Of a stretch of DNA of 64,000 nt, positions 43,748 to 51,917 are shown piece by piece. This DNA comes from Methanobacterium sp. UBA294 (GTDB lineage: Archaea > Methanobacteriota > Methanobacteria > Methanobacteriales > Methanobacteriaceae): NCBI GenBank assembly GCA_002494495.1, contig DACB01000016.1:259819-323818 (forward strand). The letters run 5' to 3'. Position numbers and translations under genes: made by a program. Position 1 is the first letter of the stretch; each line of letters begins with the position of its first letter. The notes under the pieces are model-generated. The model searched no databases. It saw only the letters and a program-made list of their open reading frames with translations, and was not told the origin of the DNA.

Positions 43748-43980
43748 GAAGAAAAGAGTTATGGATGTTTATGGATGGAATAAGATATAACAATATTGAT
43801 TTTAATCGAAGATTCATGTATTGAATTTCTTGCTTGAATTTCTATTGAAAATATTACTTTTATTCCCTTTTTATTTATACATTGATTGTGATATATAATG
43901 TTATTTATCAATTGGTTTTTTAGCATTATTTTAAAATTAATGTTTCACATGAAATTCCAAAAAAAACTAAGGTGATTTTT

Positions 43981-44457
43981 ATTAAAGTCAAGAAAAGGTA
44001 CCATCTAAAAAAGAAGAATATCCGAAAAGTTCAGGAAGAACTGGGTGATTTTTCCCATTTAATACCGCCAGGTTCATCTGTAGAAATAATTAAAAGTGAT
44101 CTCCCTGATATGATACTGGTGGATAACGAGCCACTCTTGATGTTCGTGGATGAAACCCCCTTCCCTACTCTTAATGGGGCTTTGAAGGCAAATATTAAAT
44201 CAAAGTATGTGGTGGTGGATATGGGTGCCGTTAAGTTCATGGCCAAGGGAGCAGATGCCATGTCTCCTGGAATAACTGAAGCAGATCCCAATATCAAGGA
44301 GGGAGATCTGGTTGTTATTCTGGATGAAAACCACCATAAACCACTGGCCGTAGGGAGAAGTTTAATTTCGGGTCCTGAAATGGTTGAAAACAACCAGGGA
44401 AAAGCAGTTAAAACTATACACTTCATTGGCGATGAGATATGGAATTTTGAGATTTAG
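43981..44457 (+). CDS. PUA-domain RNA-binding protein (MCT-1/Tma20-like)
   Basis: A protein of about 158 residues. The N-terminal domain begins K-V-K-K-R-Y-H-L-K-K-K, and the C-terminal PUA domain includes V-D-M-G-A-V-K-F-M-A-K-G-A-D-A-M-S-P-G-I. It belongs to the COG2016 group related to eukaryotic MCT-1, which works in translation. I place the start at ATT 43981, because GGTGAT lies exactly four bases upstream. The GTG at 43972 is inside that site and has none of its own. It is followed by arfB after 39 bases. Confidence 0.86.
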   Translation: MKVKKRYHLKKKNIRKVQEELGDFSHLIPPGSSVEIIKSDLPDMILVDNEPLLMFVDETPFPTLNGALKANIKSKYVVVDMGAVKFMAKGADAMSPGITEADPNIKEGDLVVILDENHHKPLAVGRSLISGPEMVENNQGKAVKTIHFIGDEIWNFEI

Positions 44458-44496
44458 TTAAATCATGTAATATACTGTTAATTGTAAGGCGTGACC

Positions 44497-45213
44497 ATGA
44501 TACAGCTGAGATATTCTTCTGGTAAAATAATAACCGAAAATGTGCATAAAGTGGGGTTGCTTGCCCTGGGATCTCACCTGGAAAATCACGGAGCTGCCCT
44601 ACCTATAGACACTGACTCGAAAATAGCAGCCCACCTGGCCTTACAGGCATCTTTAAGAACCGGTGCTAAATTTTTAGGGATACTGTATGCAGCTGCAGAA
44701 TACAGCTATGTGAAACATGGGAAGCATGTTGCAGCTCCTATTCTAGTGGAGAAGAGACTTAAACCCACACTAGAGGCCGCTAAAAAATGCTTGGATTTGA
44801 AAACAATCGTGCTGGTAAACGGCCATGGAGGTAACGTACCTATAAAAGAGTATCTTCCTGCCCTTGAAGAAGAACTAAGCCTTAAAATATTATTCAACAA
44901 TAAAATCGTAGAGATAGAAGGACCCCATGCCGGTACTGGGGAGCTATCCATAGGGGCTGTTCTGGGCATATTAGATGATACGAAGCTGGAAGAACACTGC
45001 AAATTCAAGGAATATCCTGAAGTAGGTATGGTTGGTCTTGATGAAGCCCGGGAGAAATCTGAGGGAATAGACGCCGGAGCCCGTGAAATCTTAAAAAATG
45101 GTGTGTGTGTCGATGAAGAATTAGGATCATATCTGCTGGAAGAAGCAATTGAAGACGTTGTTGGTAATGTTATTAAAATTTTAGATGAAGATTATAAAGG
45201 TAAATCAAATTGA
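44497..45213 (+). CDS. arfB: FAPy deformylase ArfB (creatininase family)
   Basis: Removes formate from the 2-amino-5-formylamino-6-ribosylaminopyrimidinone phosphate made by archaeal GTP cyclohydrolase III, on the way to riboflavin and F420. The 238-residue protein has metal ligands in S-H-L-E-N-H-G and D-T-D, and N-G-H-G-G-N near residue 107, as in creatininases. ATG 44497 has AAGG seven bases upstream. ArfC, the next enzyme of the route, is encoded at 62.0 kb. Confidence 0.87.
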   Translation: MIQLRYSSGKIITENVHKVGLLALGSHLENHGAALPIDTDSKIAAHLALQASLRTGAKFLGILYAAAEYSYVKHGKHVAAPILVEKRLKPTLEAAKKCLDLKTIVLVNGHGGNVPIKEYLPALEEELSLKILFNNKIVEIEGPHAGTGELSIGAVLGILDDTKLEEHCKFKEYPEVGMVGLDEAREKSEGIDAGAREILKNGVCVDEELGSYLLEEAIEDVVGNVIKILDEDYKGKSN

Positions 45214-45309
45214 TGTTGTAGGAAGTAATTTATCTACTGTTTTTTGGAAAAGATTTATTAAATCAGTAATTTAAGGCATAATTTGTAATTAATCACAGGT
45301 GTTCTGGTT

Positions 45310-45882
45310 ATGTGGAAATTTATATGGTTCATACTGGTTGTCATCTCCATCGTCATTCTAGGGGCCATGGTGTTTGGAATTTATTATAATCTGGCCAGGC
45401 TCAGGAAGAAAGTAGAAGATTCCTGGTCACATATAGAAGATGAACTCCAAGTGAGAATCATACTGGCTGATAAACTGATTGACGCAACTAAAAGAGATGT
45501 TGGACAGGAAAACTCCATCTTACAGAATGTGGTTGAAGCTCAATCCTGGTTAGAATATTCAGAAACAGTGCATGAAACTGTGCAAGCTAATAATATGTTG
45601 ATTGTAGCGCTTGAAGAGCTTTTTATTTTATTAGAGGATCCAGATATTGCCATCAGCAAAAGACTTAAAAAATTATCTGAAGAATTGGAAGAAAATGAAT
45701 ATCTACTTTCCCAATACTGTTCCATCTACAATGAAGCGGCATACATGTACAACAGCAAACTCCAAATATTTCCCAACAACATGGTGGCAAACTACTTTGG
45801 TTTGAAAGATGCTGAATACTTTGAACCAGAATTCAATGATGATAAGAATTTAGATTTTGATCCAGCCAGGCGTGAAGAATAG
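45310..45882 (+). CDS. LemA family membrane protein
   Basis: A 190-residue protein with one N-terminal membrane helix (5-27) then a long helical domain with Y-N-L-A-R-L-R-K-K-V-E-D-S-W-S (LemA signature region) and a late Y-N-E-A-A-Y-M-Y-N-S. LemA proteins have a small helical bundle on the membrane surface, and their function is not settled. GGTGTT lies before the ATG. Convergent to the helicase. Confidence 0.85.
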   Translation: MWKFIWFILVVISIVILGAMVFGIYYNLARLRKKVEDSWSHIEDELQVRIILADKLIDATKRDVGQENSILQNVVEAQSWLEYSETVHETVQANNMLIVALEELFILLEDPDIAISKRLKKLSEELEENEYLLSQYCSIYNEAAYMYNSKLQIFPNNMVANYFGLKDAEYFEPEFNDDKNLDFDPARREE

Positions 45883-45914
45883 GTTACAATTTTTTTACTC
45901 TAATTTTTAATTCT

Positions 45915-48434
45915 CTAATTTTCAATTTCTTTAATTAATTGTTTAAACTCTCCTGCGAGTTTTTTCTTATTAAATGCAAAGGCTATCCTCCTCATGGCCT
46001 CCAGCATCCTTATCACTGAATCCAACCAGGTGAATATATCCCCCGGGTAAATGTGAATATCATAATCCCTGAGGAGTCTTCTGCTTATCTCCACAGGATC
46101 CTTCTTCTGCAATCGATATTTTAAAATCTTACGAGATAAGCCCGCCTGAAAACATGTACAGAATGGTTTTTCCTTACATTTACAGGTGAAAAATTCCATC
46201 TGAATATTTACGATCTTTTCCTGGAAGGCTGGGTCAAACTTCACCAGATTATCTGAACTGGATAGAATGTCCAGGGTTGAATCTGCAAATAAACGGGGTG
46301 AAATATTAATTTTAAGGACCTTACTCATATGGGCACTTAACCTCGCAGATAAATAGGCATTTTCCAGGGGTTGTAGGTTAAGTACTAGTTCCAATGGATT
46401 CCTTCGAGATATGTTCTTACGGATGTAATCAGCATCCTCGTGGTGTAGGAAAGATACAGAAACTGCCCTTCCATAGGGAGTGGCTTTAATGTCTTCTCCC
46501 TGTGTTTCGTTAAGGTTTTCTTCTACATCCTCTACCAATTTATAATCAGTTATTATATTCAGGGCCGTATCAATTTCCATTGGCAGATCCTGATTTTTAT
46601 ATGCATCTTTAAGTTGGTTAACCCTTCTAATCCCGCCAGAACATACATCGGCCAGGAACTGTTCAACCAGTTCATCTCCCCTGTAATTCACATTTATTGT
46701 TTCCACGTCACTTTCCAGTAGATCTAGGGCTACGGTTTCCTCAGTTTCATCTTCAAATTGGCGCCCCACTTCAGGTAGAAGGTAAACTTTGCCAATATCA
46801 TGATATGAAGGTCGGCCTGCTCTTCCAAGCATTTGGTGGAATTCATTGGAAGTTAACCATTTATTTCCCATGGTAAGGCTTTCAAAAATAACCTGTGATG
46901 CTGGGAAATCAACTCCAGCTGCTAATGCTGCGGTGGTTACCACAGTTGATATTTCCTGGTTTAAAAATTTATTCTCTATTTGTAACTTCCTGGAATAGGA
47001 GAGCCCTGCATGATAGGCAGATGCTTTAACCTTTTTTTGGTTCAAATAGGAGGCTATTTCATGGGTTTTTCTCCTGGAGTTAGTGAATATTATAGTGGAG
47101 CCATGGAATCCCTTCTGGGAGATGTTCCGATGTTCATTTCTGCATATTTTAGCCATTAAATCATTTTTATCATACTCAGATCTGACGAAGACCAGATGAC
47201 GATCCAAAGGCACTGGTCGCTGGTTGTACTCCACCAGTTTCATCTGGAATTCCTCTGCAATTTCCCGGGGATTTTTAACAGTGGCAGATAATCCAATCAT
47301 TTGTACATCCGGAAATAACATTTCTAATCTTTTAATCAGACCATTTAATCGGGACCCACGTTCAGGGTTGTCCAGAGTGTGTATTTCATCTATCACTACC
47401 GTACCTATTTCACCTAGTTCTGCTGACCTGCCAGAGCGCAGGATAAAATCCAATCCCTCATAGGTACCTACTATGATATCTGCATCCTGAAAAGATTCAT
47501 CTTTTATTATTAACTCCTCTTTTGCCTTAATTCTACTCATACCCACCCTTATGGATACTTTAAGTCCTAACTGTTCATATCGCTTTTTGAAGTCACGATA
47601 CTTCTGGTTAGCCAAAGCCACCAGGGGTGTTAAGTAAATAAATTTACGGCCATTTAATGCCCTTGGAATTCCAGCCAGCTCCCCAATAAGGGTCTTACCA
47701 CTGGCAGTGGCTGCCACAACTAACTGGCTTTCTCCCTTTAAAATCCCGGCTTTTATGGATAAAATCTGAACTGGTAGCAGTTTTTCAGCTTGTTTATTTA
47801 GTATTTCTCTAAATCCAGGATGGATTTTAAGATTTCTAACTTTAACTTCAGGCAGGTTGAGTTTATCTCTGGTGGTTATCCTATCAAAAAGAGTTAATTC
47901 TGGATTACTGACTGGGTTGAATCGAGGATTGAATATCTTCAATACCTCTTCCAGGTTACCTGTTCTTTCTAAGAGTTTTTTAAAGTTTTTAAAGCTGTTT
48001 GAATCAAATCCTCTACTTTTAAGCTCTCTTTTAATTTCTTCTTCAGCGCAGAGGCGACAGATATACTCTTTGTGGAGTAGATAGGATTTGTCCCTTTTAA
48101 TTAATGTAATGTAACCTTCAAAGGTGCAGTGCCTGCAGATCCTGGTTTTACGGTATTTGATATTAAGAGAATCCAGCATTTCCTCTGTTTCCGGGTCATC
48201 ACCCACCAGAAACACCTGCTGCTTCCTTAAAATCTTGATTGCTTCACCGGGCGGTAGGAGGCTTTCCTTATCATCCTGTTTTACTATGAATTTATACGGT
48301 CTGATCTGGTCTTCTGTGGCTTTAATTTTGAGGTAACCATAAAAAATAGGTTTTCTACGTTGATTTACCGCGTTTTTAGAACTGCCTATGGGATATAGTT
48401 CCAGGATCTTTTTATTTTTTCTTAAAATTATCAT
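45915..48434 (-). CDS. DExH helicase with two cysteine clusters (DUF5814-like)
   Basis: An 839-residue superfamily 2 helicase of the Ski2/Hel308 kind. An N-terminal domain of about 210 residues carries a zinc-ribbon-like set (Cys100, Cys103, Cys126, Cys129). The helicase core has A-T-A-S-G-K-T at 242-248, V-I-D-E-I-H (motif II), L-S-A-T-V (III) and Q-M-L-G-R-A-G-R-P (VI). The C-terminal section contains C-K-C-K-E-K-P-F-C-T-C-F and matches what I recall as DUF5814. It differs from Hel308 by the added cysteine domains. Probable role in DNA or RNA repair; substrate unknown. Confidence 0.85.
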   Translation of the reverse strand: MIILRKNKKILELYPIGSSKNAVNQRRKPIFYGYLKIKATEDQIRPYKFIVKQDDKESLLPPGEAIKILRKQQVFLVGDDPETEEMLDSLNIKYRKTRICRHCTFEGYITLIKRDKSYLLHKEYICRLCAEEEIKRELKSRGFDSNSFKNFKKLLERTGNLEEVLKIFNPRFNPVSNPELTLFDRITTRDKLNLPEVKVRNLKIHPGFREILNKQAEKLLPVQILSIKAGILKGESQLVVAATASGKTLIGELAGIPRALNGRKFIYLTPLVALANQKYRDFKKRYEQLGLKVSIRVGMSRIKAKEELIIKDESFQDADIIVGTYEGLDFILRSGRSAELGEIGTVVIDEIHTLDNPERGSRLNGLIKRLEMLFPDVQMIGLSATVKNPREIAEEFQMKLVEYNQRPVPLDRHLVFVRSEYDKNDLMAKICRNEHRNISQKGFHGSTIIFTNSRRKTHEIASYLNQKKVKASAYHAGLSYSRKLQIENKFLNQEISTVVTTAALAAGVDFPASQVIFESLTMGNKWLTSNEFHQMLGRAGRPSYHDIGKVYLLPEVGRQFEDETEETVALDLLESDVETINVNYRGDELVEQFLADVCSGGIRRVNQLKDAYKNQDLPMEIDTALNIITDYKLVEDVEENLNETQGEDIKATPYGRAVSVSFLHHEDADYIRKNISRRNPLELVLNLQPLENAYLSARLSAHMSKVLKINISPRLFADSTLDILSSSDNLVKFDPAFQEKIVNIQMEFFTCKCKEKPFCTCFQAGLSRKILKYRLQKKDPVEISRRLLRDYDIHIYPGDIFTWLDSVIRMLEAMRRIAFAFNKKKLAGEFKQLIKEIEN

Positions 48435-48490
48435 TTCTTAATTTATATTTGATTTTTAGATGTAAAAAAAATTTGTTATAAAAAAAAAGA

Positions 48491-50149
48491 TTAAATGTTT
48501 TCGTCGGCATCTTTTTCTGCTTCCAAAAGTTTTACCGCATGATCTCTCAGTTTAAATTTCTGGATCTTACCACTGGCAGTTAAGGGGAATTCATCTATAA
48601 AGAAAACCTTTTTTGGAACTTTATATCGGGCTATCTTAGTTGATGAGTAGTCCCGGACATCTTCTTCACATATATCTACGCCTTCTTCTAGGATAATGAA
48701 TGCACCCACGATTTCCCCATACTTATCATCGGGTATACCTATTACCTGCACATCCCGGATTCCAGGCATGGTGTAAAGAAATTCTTCAATTTCACGGGGG
48801 TATATATTTTCCCCACCTCTAATTATCATATCCTTTATCCGGCCCACGATGGAGTAGTATCCTTCCTCATCTATGGTGGCCAGATCACCGCTGTGCAGCC
48901 AGCCATCTTTATCTATAACTTCCTGTGTTTTTTCAGGCATTTTATAGTAGCCCTTCATTACATTGTACCCTTTACAGCATATTTCTCCAGTTTCGTTGGG
49001 CCCCAGGGTTTCTCCTGTCTCCGGGTCAACGATTTTAACTTCACACTCGGGTAATGGTTTGCCCACAGTTTCCACCCTTTTTATCAGTGGGTCATCAACC
49101 CCGGTCTGGGTGAATCCTGGTGAACCTTCTGTTAAGCCGTATACACTGGTTATTTCCGTCATGTGCATGTCTTTAACTACTCTTTTCATAGCCTCGATGG
49201 GAGGGGTAGAACCAGCCATGATCCCAGTGCGTAAGGTTGTAAGATCGAACATTTCAAACATGGGATGGCTGTATTCAGCAATGAACATGGTGGGCACTCC
49301 GTGGAGTGCTGTGCAGCGTTCCTTTTGTACTGCAGCAAGGACCATAAGTGGGTCAAATACTTCAACCATAACCATAGTAGCACCATGGCTGTAAGTGGCC
49401 ATCACTGCGAGTACAATACCAAAACAGTGGAAAAGTGGTACTGTAATACATAACCTGTCATTTTCTGTGAATTTTTGCCGTTCTCCTATGTAGTATCCGT
49501 TGTTCAGGATGTTTATATGGGTTAACATTACACCTTTGGGAAATCCTGTAGTTCCTGATGTGTACTGCATGTTAACCACATCATCGCTTTTAACCGACGC
49601 TTTAATCTCCTGGAATTTTTCTTCATTTCCATGTTTTCCTAAGAGAAGGATTTCGTTGGTGTTGTACATGCCCCGATGTTTTTCCTGACCCAGATAGATG
49701 ATGCTTTCTAAAAAGGGGAACTTGTCACTCTTTAATTTACTTCTTTCATGGGTTTTTAATTCAGGAATGAGTTCATAAACAGTTTGAATATAATCAACAT
49801 CTTGGAATCCATCAATTATTGCCAGTGCCTTCATATCTGACTGTTCCAATACATATGCAAGTTCATGACTTTTATAGGCTGTATTAACAGTGACCAGCAC
49901 CACCCCTATTTTGGCAGTGGCAAACATGTAGGTAAGCCAATCAGGTACATTTTTTGCCCATATACCTACATGATCTCCCTTCTTTATCCCAATCTCCAGA
50001 AGACCCTTGGCCATTTGGTTCACCCTATTATCAAACTCCTCATAGGTGAAACGGAGATCCCGATCGGGGTATACCATGAATTCCTGGTTGGGATCCTTTT
50101 TCACCATCTTTTCCAGGAAATTTCCCAGAGTTTCCTTAGTAAAAACCAT
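48491..50149 (-). CDS. Acyl-CoA synthetase (AMP-forming)
   Basis: A 552-residue ANL-superfamily ligase that activates a carboxylate through an acyl-adenylate. The P-loop Y-T-S-G-T-T-G-F-P-K-G-V is at 196-207. Y-G-L-T-E (A5), H-S-G-D-L-A (A7), G-R-I-K-D-M-I-I-R-G-G-E-N (A8) and the catalytic lysine in T-A-S-G-K-I-Q (A10) follow. The overall look is of medium/long-chain fatty acid or aromatic acid ligases. It lies in the same direction as a thioesterase and a cupin regulator, probably one unit. Confidence 0.9.
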   Translation of the reverse strand: MVFTKETLGNFLEKMVKKDPNQEFMVYPDRDLRFTYEEFDNRVNQMAKGLLEIGIKKGDHVGIWAKNVPDWLTYMFATAKIGVVLVTVNTAYKSHELAYVLEQSDMKALAIIDGFQDVDYIQTVYELIPELKTHERSKLKSDKFPFLESIIYLGQEKHRGMYNTNEILLLGKHGNEEKFQEIKASVKSDDVVNMQYTSGTTGFPKGVMLTHINILNNGYYIGERQKFTENDRLCITVPLFHCFGIVLAVMATYSHGATMVMVEVFDPLMVLAAVQKERCTALHGVPTMFIAEYSHPMFEMFDLTTLRTGIMAGSTPPIEAMKRVVKDMHMTEITSVYGLTEGSPGFTQTGVDDPLIKRVETVGKPLPECEVKIVDPETGETLGPNETGEICCKGYNVMKGYYKMPEKTQEVIDKDGWLHSGDLATIDEEGYYSIVGRIKDMIIRGGENIYPREIEEFLYTMPGIRDVQVIGIPDDKYGEIVGAFIILEEGVDICEEDVRDYSSTKIARYKVPKKVFFIDEFPLTASGKIQKFKLRDHAVKLLEAEKDADENI

Positions 50150-50223
50150 GTTAAAACCTCTATATTCATTTAATAGTTACAATTAATTCTTTTTTTAAAA
50201 AAAGTCTTGTCTTCCAATTTAAG

Positions 50224-50667
50224 TCACTTGCATACTTTATCTTTAGGCGTTTCTCCTGTAAATTCATCCACTTTAATCAGGTGTTTTTCCAAGGATTTTC
50301 GGATGGAATCTGAAATGGGTTTAGATTTCCCCTCTATAAAGTCGTAGTGGACAATTACTGCCTTTCCACGTGCCTTTAATTCCCCGTGTTGCCAGGCTTC
50401 ATGTCCAATGGTGAAGGAAGTGTTACCTATTCTGGTTATGTAACTTCTGATCTCCACATCTTCACCATAGTACATCTGGCCGATGTAATCAAATTCTGTC
50501 CTAACCAGTATCAACTTCCATTTTTCATAGCTTAAATCAAGATCTGGAGTAAATAGACGGAATATTGGATTTCTACCTACTTCAAACCATTCTACCAGTG
50601 CTATGTTATTGATGTGGCGTAGACCGTCTGCATCTCCAAATCTCGGTGTGACTTTTATAGTGAACAT
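50224..50667 (-). CDS. Hot-dog fold acyl-CoA thioesterase
   Basis: A 147-residue protein of the 4-hydroxybenzoyl-CoA thioesterase/FadM type: G-D-A-D-G-L-R-H-I-N-N at 12-22 contains the catalytic aspartate and histidine positions. ATG 50667 is chosen because GAGG lies six bases upstream; the earlier ATG 50679 is inside that region. It hydrolyses acyl-CoA and sits between the regulator and the synthetase, so it may limit or edit acyl-CoA formed by that enzyme. Confidence 0.85.
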   Translation of the reverse strand: MFTIKVTPRFGDADGLRHINNIALVEWFEVGRNPIFRLFTPDLDLSYEKWKLILVRTEFDYIGQMYYGEDVEIRSYITRIGNTSFTIGHEAWQHGELKARGKAVIVHYDFIEGKSKPISDSIRKSLEKHLIKVDEFTGETPKDKVCK

Positions 50668-50728
50668 TTTATTCCTCATTAATTATGCTTTATTTCCTAA
50701 TTTTATTATATGGAATTCACTTTAGCTA

Positions 50729-51304
50729 TTATAAAGGCGCGTAAACAACTGCTAGTATCCTGGCTTCATCTTGATGGGCATGTAGATCGTGAGGTATAAC
50801 TGAATCGTAGTATATACTATCACCAGCACTTAAAACATATTTTTCCTGGCCGTAACAAAGTTCTACATCTCCATCCATGACGTATATAAATTCTTCACCT
50901 TCATGTGATGTTAGCTCGCAATTATTGACTTTTTTTGGATGTAAATCCACTATGAATGGTTCCATGTGCCGGTCACTTTTTCCATAGGCCAGTGAATAAA
51001 GTTCAAGTGAGCTTTCTTCCAGATTACTTATACTCCCTGTGAAATGGATTACTTCCTGAAATTGTCCTGATTTCGATACAAAAGGCCCTGTTTGTGACAC
51101 GTCATCCAGTAATGTTCCTAAACGTACCCCTAATGCCCTTGCTATTTTAAAAAGCGGGGCCATTGAAGGAATGTATGCTCCTTCTTCCAGGCTTTCTATT
51201 AGTTCTGCACTGTTTCCACTGTCCTTTGCCAGATCTTCTACTGACATTTCCTTATTTTCTCTTAATTGGCGAATTTTCTCACCAATTTTATTATCCTCTG
51301 CCAT
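50729..51304 (-). CDS. XRE-family regulator with cupin domain
   Basis: A 191-residue regulator. The helix-turn-helix covers about 10-62 (R-Q-L-R-E-N-K-E-M-S-V-E-D-L-A) and a cupin domain follows at about 115-190 (H-E-G-E-E-F-I-Y-V-M-D-G). Such regulators bind a small ligand in the cupin. It starts at ATG 51304 with GTGAT three bases upstream. It is the first gene of a set with a thioesterase and an acyl-CoA synthetase and probably controls them. Confidence 0.88.
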   Translation of the reverse strand: MAEDNKIGEKIRQLRENKEMSVEDLAKDSGNSAELIESLEEGAYIPSMAPLFKIARALGVRLGTLLDDVSQTGPFVSKSGQFQEVIHFTGSISNLEESSLELYSLAYGKSDRHMEPFIVDLHPKKVNNCELTSHEGEEFIYVMDGDVELCYGQEKYVLSAGDSIYYDSVIPHDLHAHQDEARILAVVYAPL

Positions 51305-51359
51305 AAAATCACTATTTAATTTTTTTTAATTATTTTTTTAATATTTATTAAAAATAATA

Positions 51360-51410
51360 ACTGATAATCCCATTTAACTATTAACTGATAATCCAAATGA
51401 CTGATAATCC
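51360..51410 (-). promoter_or_regulatory. Three copies of GGATTATCAGT upstream of the XRE gene
   Basis: On the minus strand GGATTATCAGT occurs exactly at 51410-51400, 51394-51384 and 51370-51360, with spacings of 16 and 24 bases. They lie 55-105 bases before the regulator start, where a promoter is expected. They could be operator sites for autoregulation, or a decayed tandem duplication. Confidence 0.55.
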
Positions 51411-51467
51411 CATTAACACTATAAATCGGCCTAGATCTAATAAAACCTATACTTCTAATAAAATATA

Positions 51468-51746
51468 TTAAAAAAATATTTGATTGGTATTATTAGTGGA
51501 GTTATTACCATTGTCCGTTTGATTGGTCTGGTTTTCTACAACGTGAGTGATTAAATGCACTGGTTTAAAAGAGGCATCGTCAATCTGAATTATCTGCTGC
51601 TGGCTCATTGAGGTAAAATTTGTTGGGATTAAATTCACTATGGCATCACCACCTAAATTAAGGGCGTCAGCAATGGACCCTGACCCGAATGCAACCAGAG
51701 AGATCATGAGCACGATGAAAATTGTTCCTCTTTTTTCAGGATTCAA
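51468..51746 (-). CDS. Small exported or membrane-anchored protein with many N-glycosylation sequons
   Basis: A 92-residue protein I do not recognise. Residues 8-30 form a hydrophobic signal or anchor helix. The C-terminal quarter is asparagine/threonine-rich with at least five N-x-S/T sequons (N-F-T, N-Q-T twice, N-S-T, N-N-T). I start it at TTG 51746 because GGTGAT lies four bases upstream; GTG 51758 is an alternative. It is transcribed alone or with glmS after it. Confidence 0.6.
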   Translation of the reverse strand: MNPEKRGTIFIVLMISLVAFGSGSIADALNLGGDAIVNLIPTNFTSMSQQQIIQIDDASFKPVHLITHVVENQTNQTDNGNNSTNNTNQIFF

Positions 51747-51917
51747 ACAAATCACCACATCAATTAATTGTATTATGTATAATTGATATTTGTAAATTTT
51801 TGATATTATGTAAATTTTAATTAGATTATTTGTCTAATTAATTAAATTATATGCCTAATATACTTTTTTGTATTGTAATTTCCATTAAAAATTGTAACAC
51901 TTTGATATAATAGCCAA

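Larger units (their letters stand above)
43615..43980. other. 366-base divergent gap between the Sm-like and PUA genes
   Basis: No supported gene lies here. It holds the promoter of the LSm operon (left end), an imperfect direct repeat (43703-43747), and should hold the promoter for the PUA gene; TTTATACA near 43884 and GATATATAATG near 43893 are candidate TATA boxes. Confidence 0.45.
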
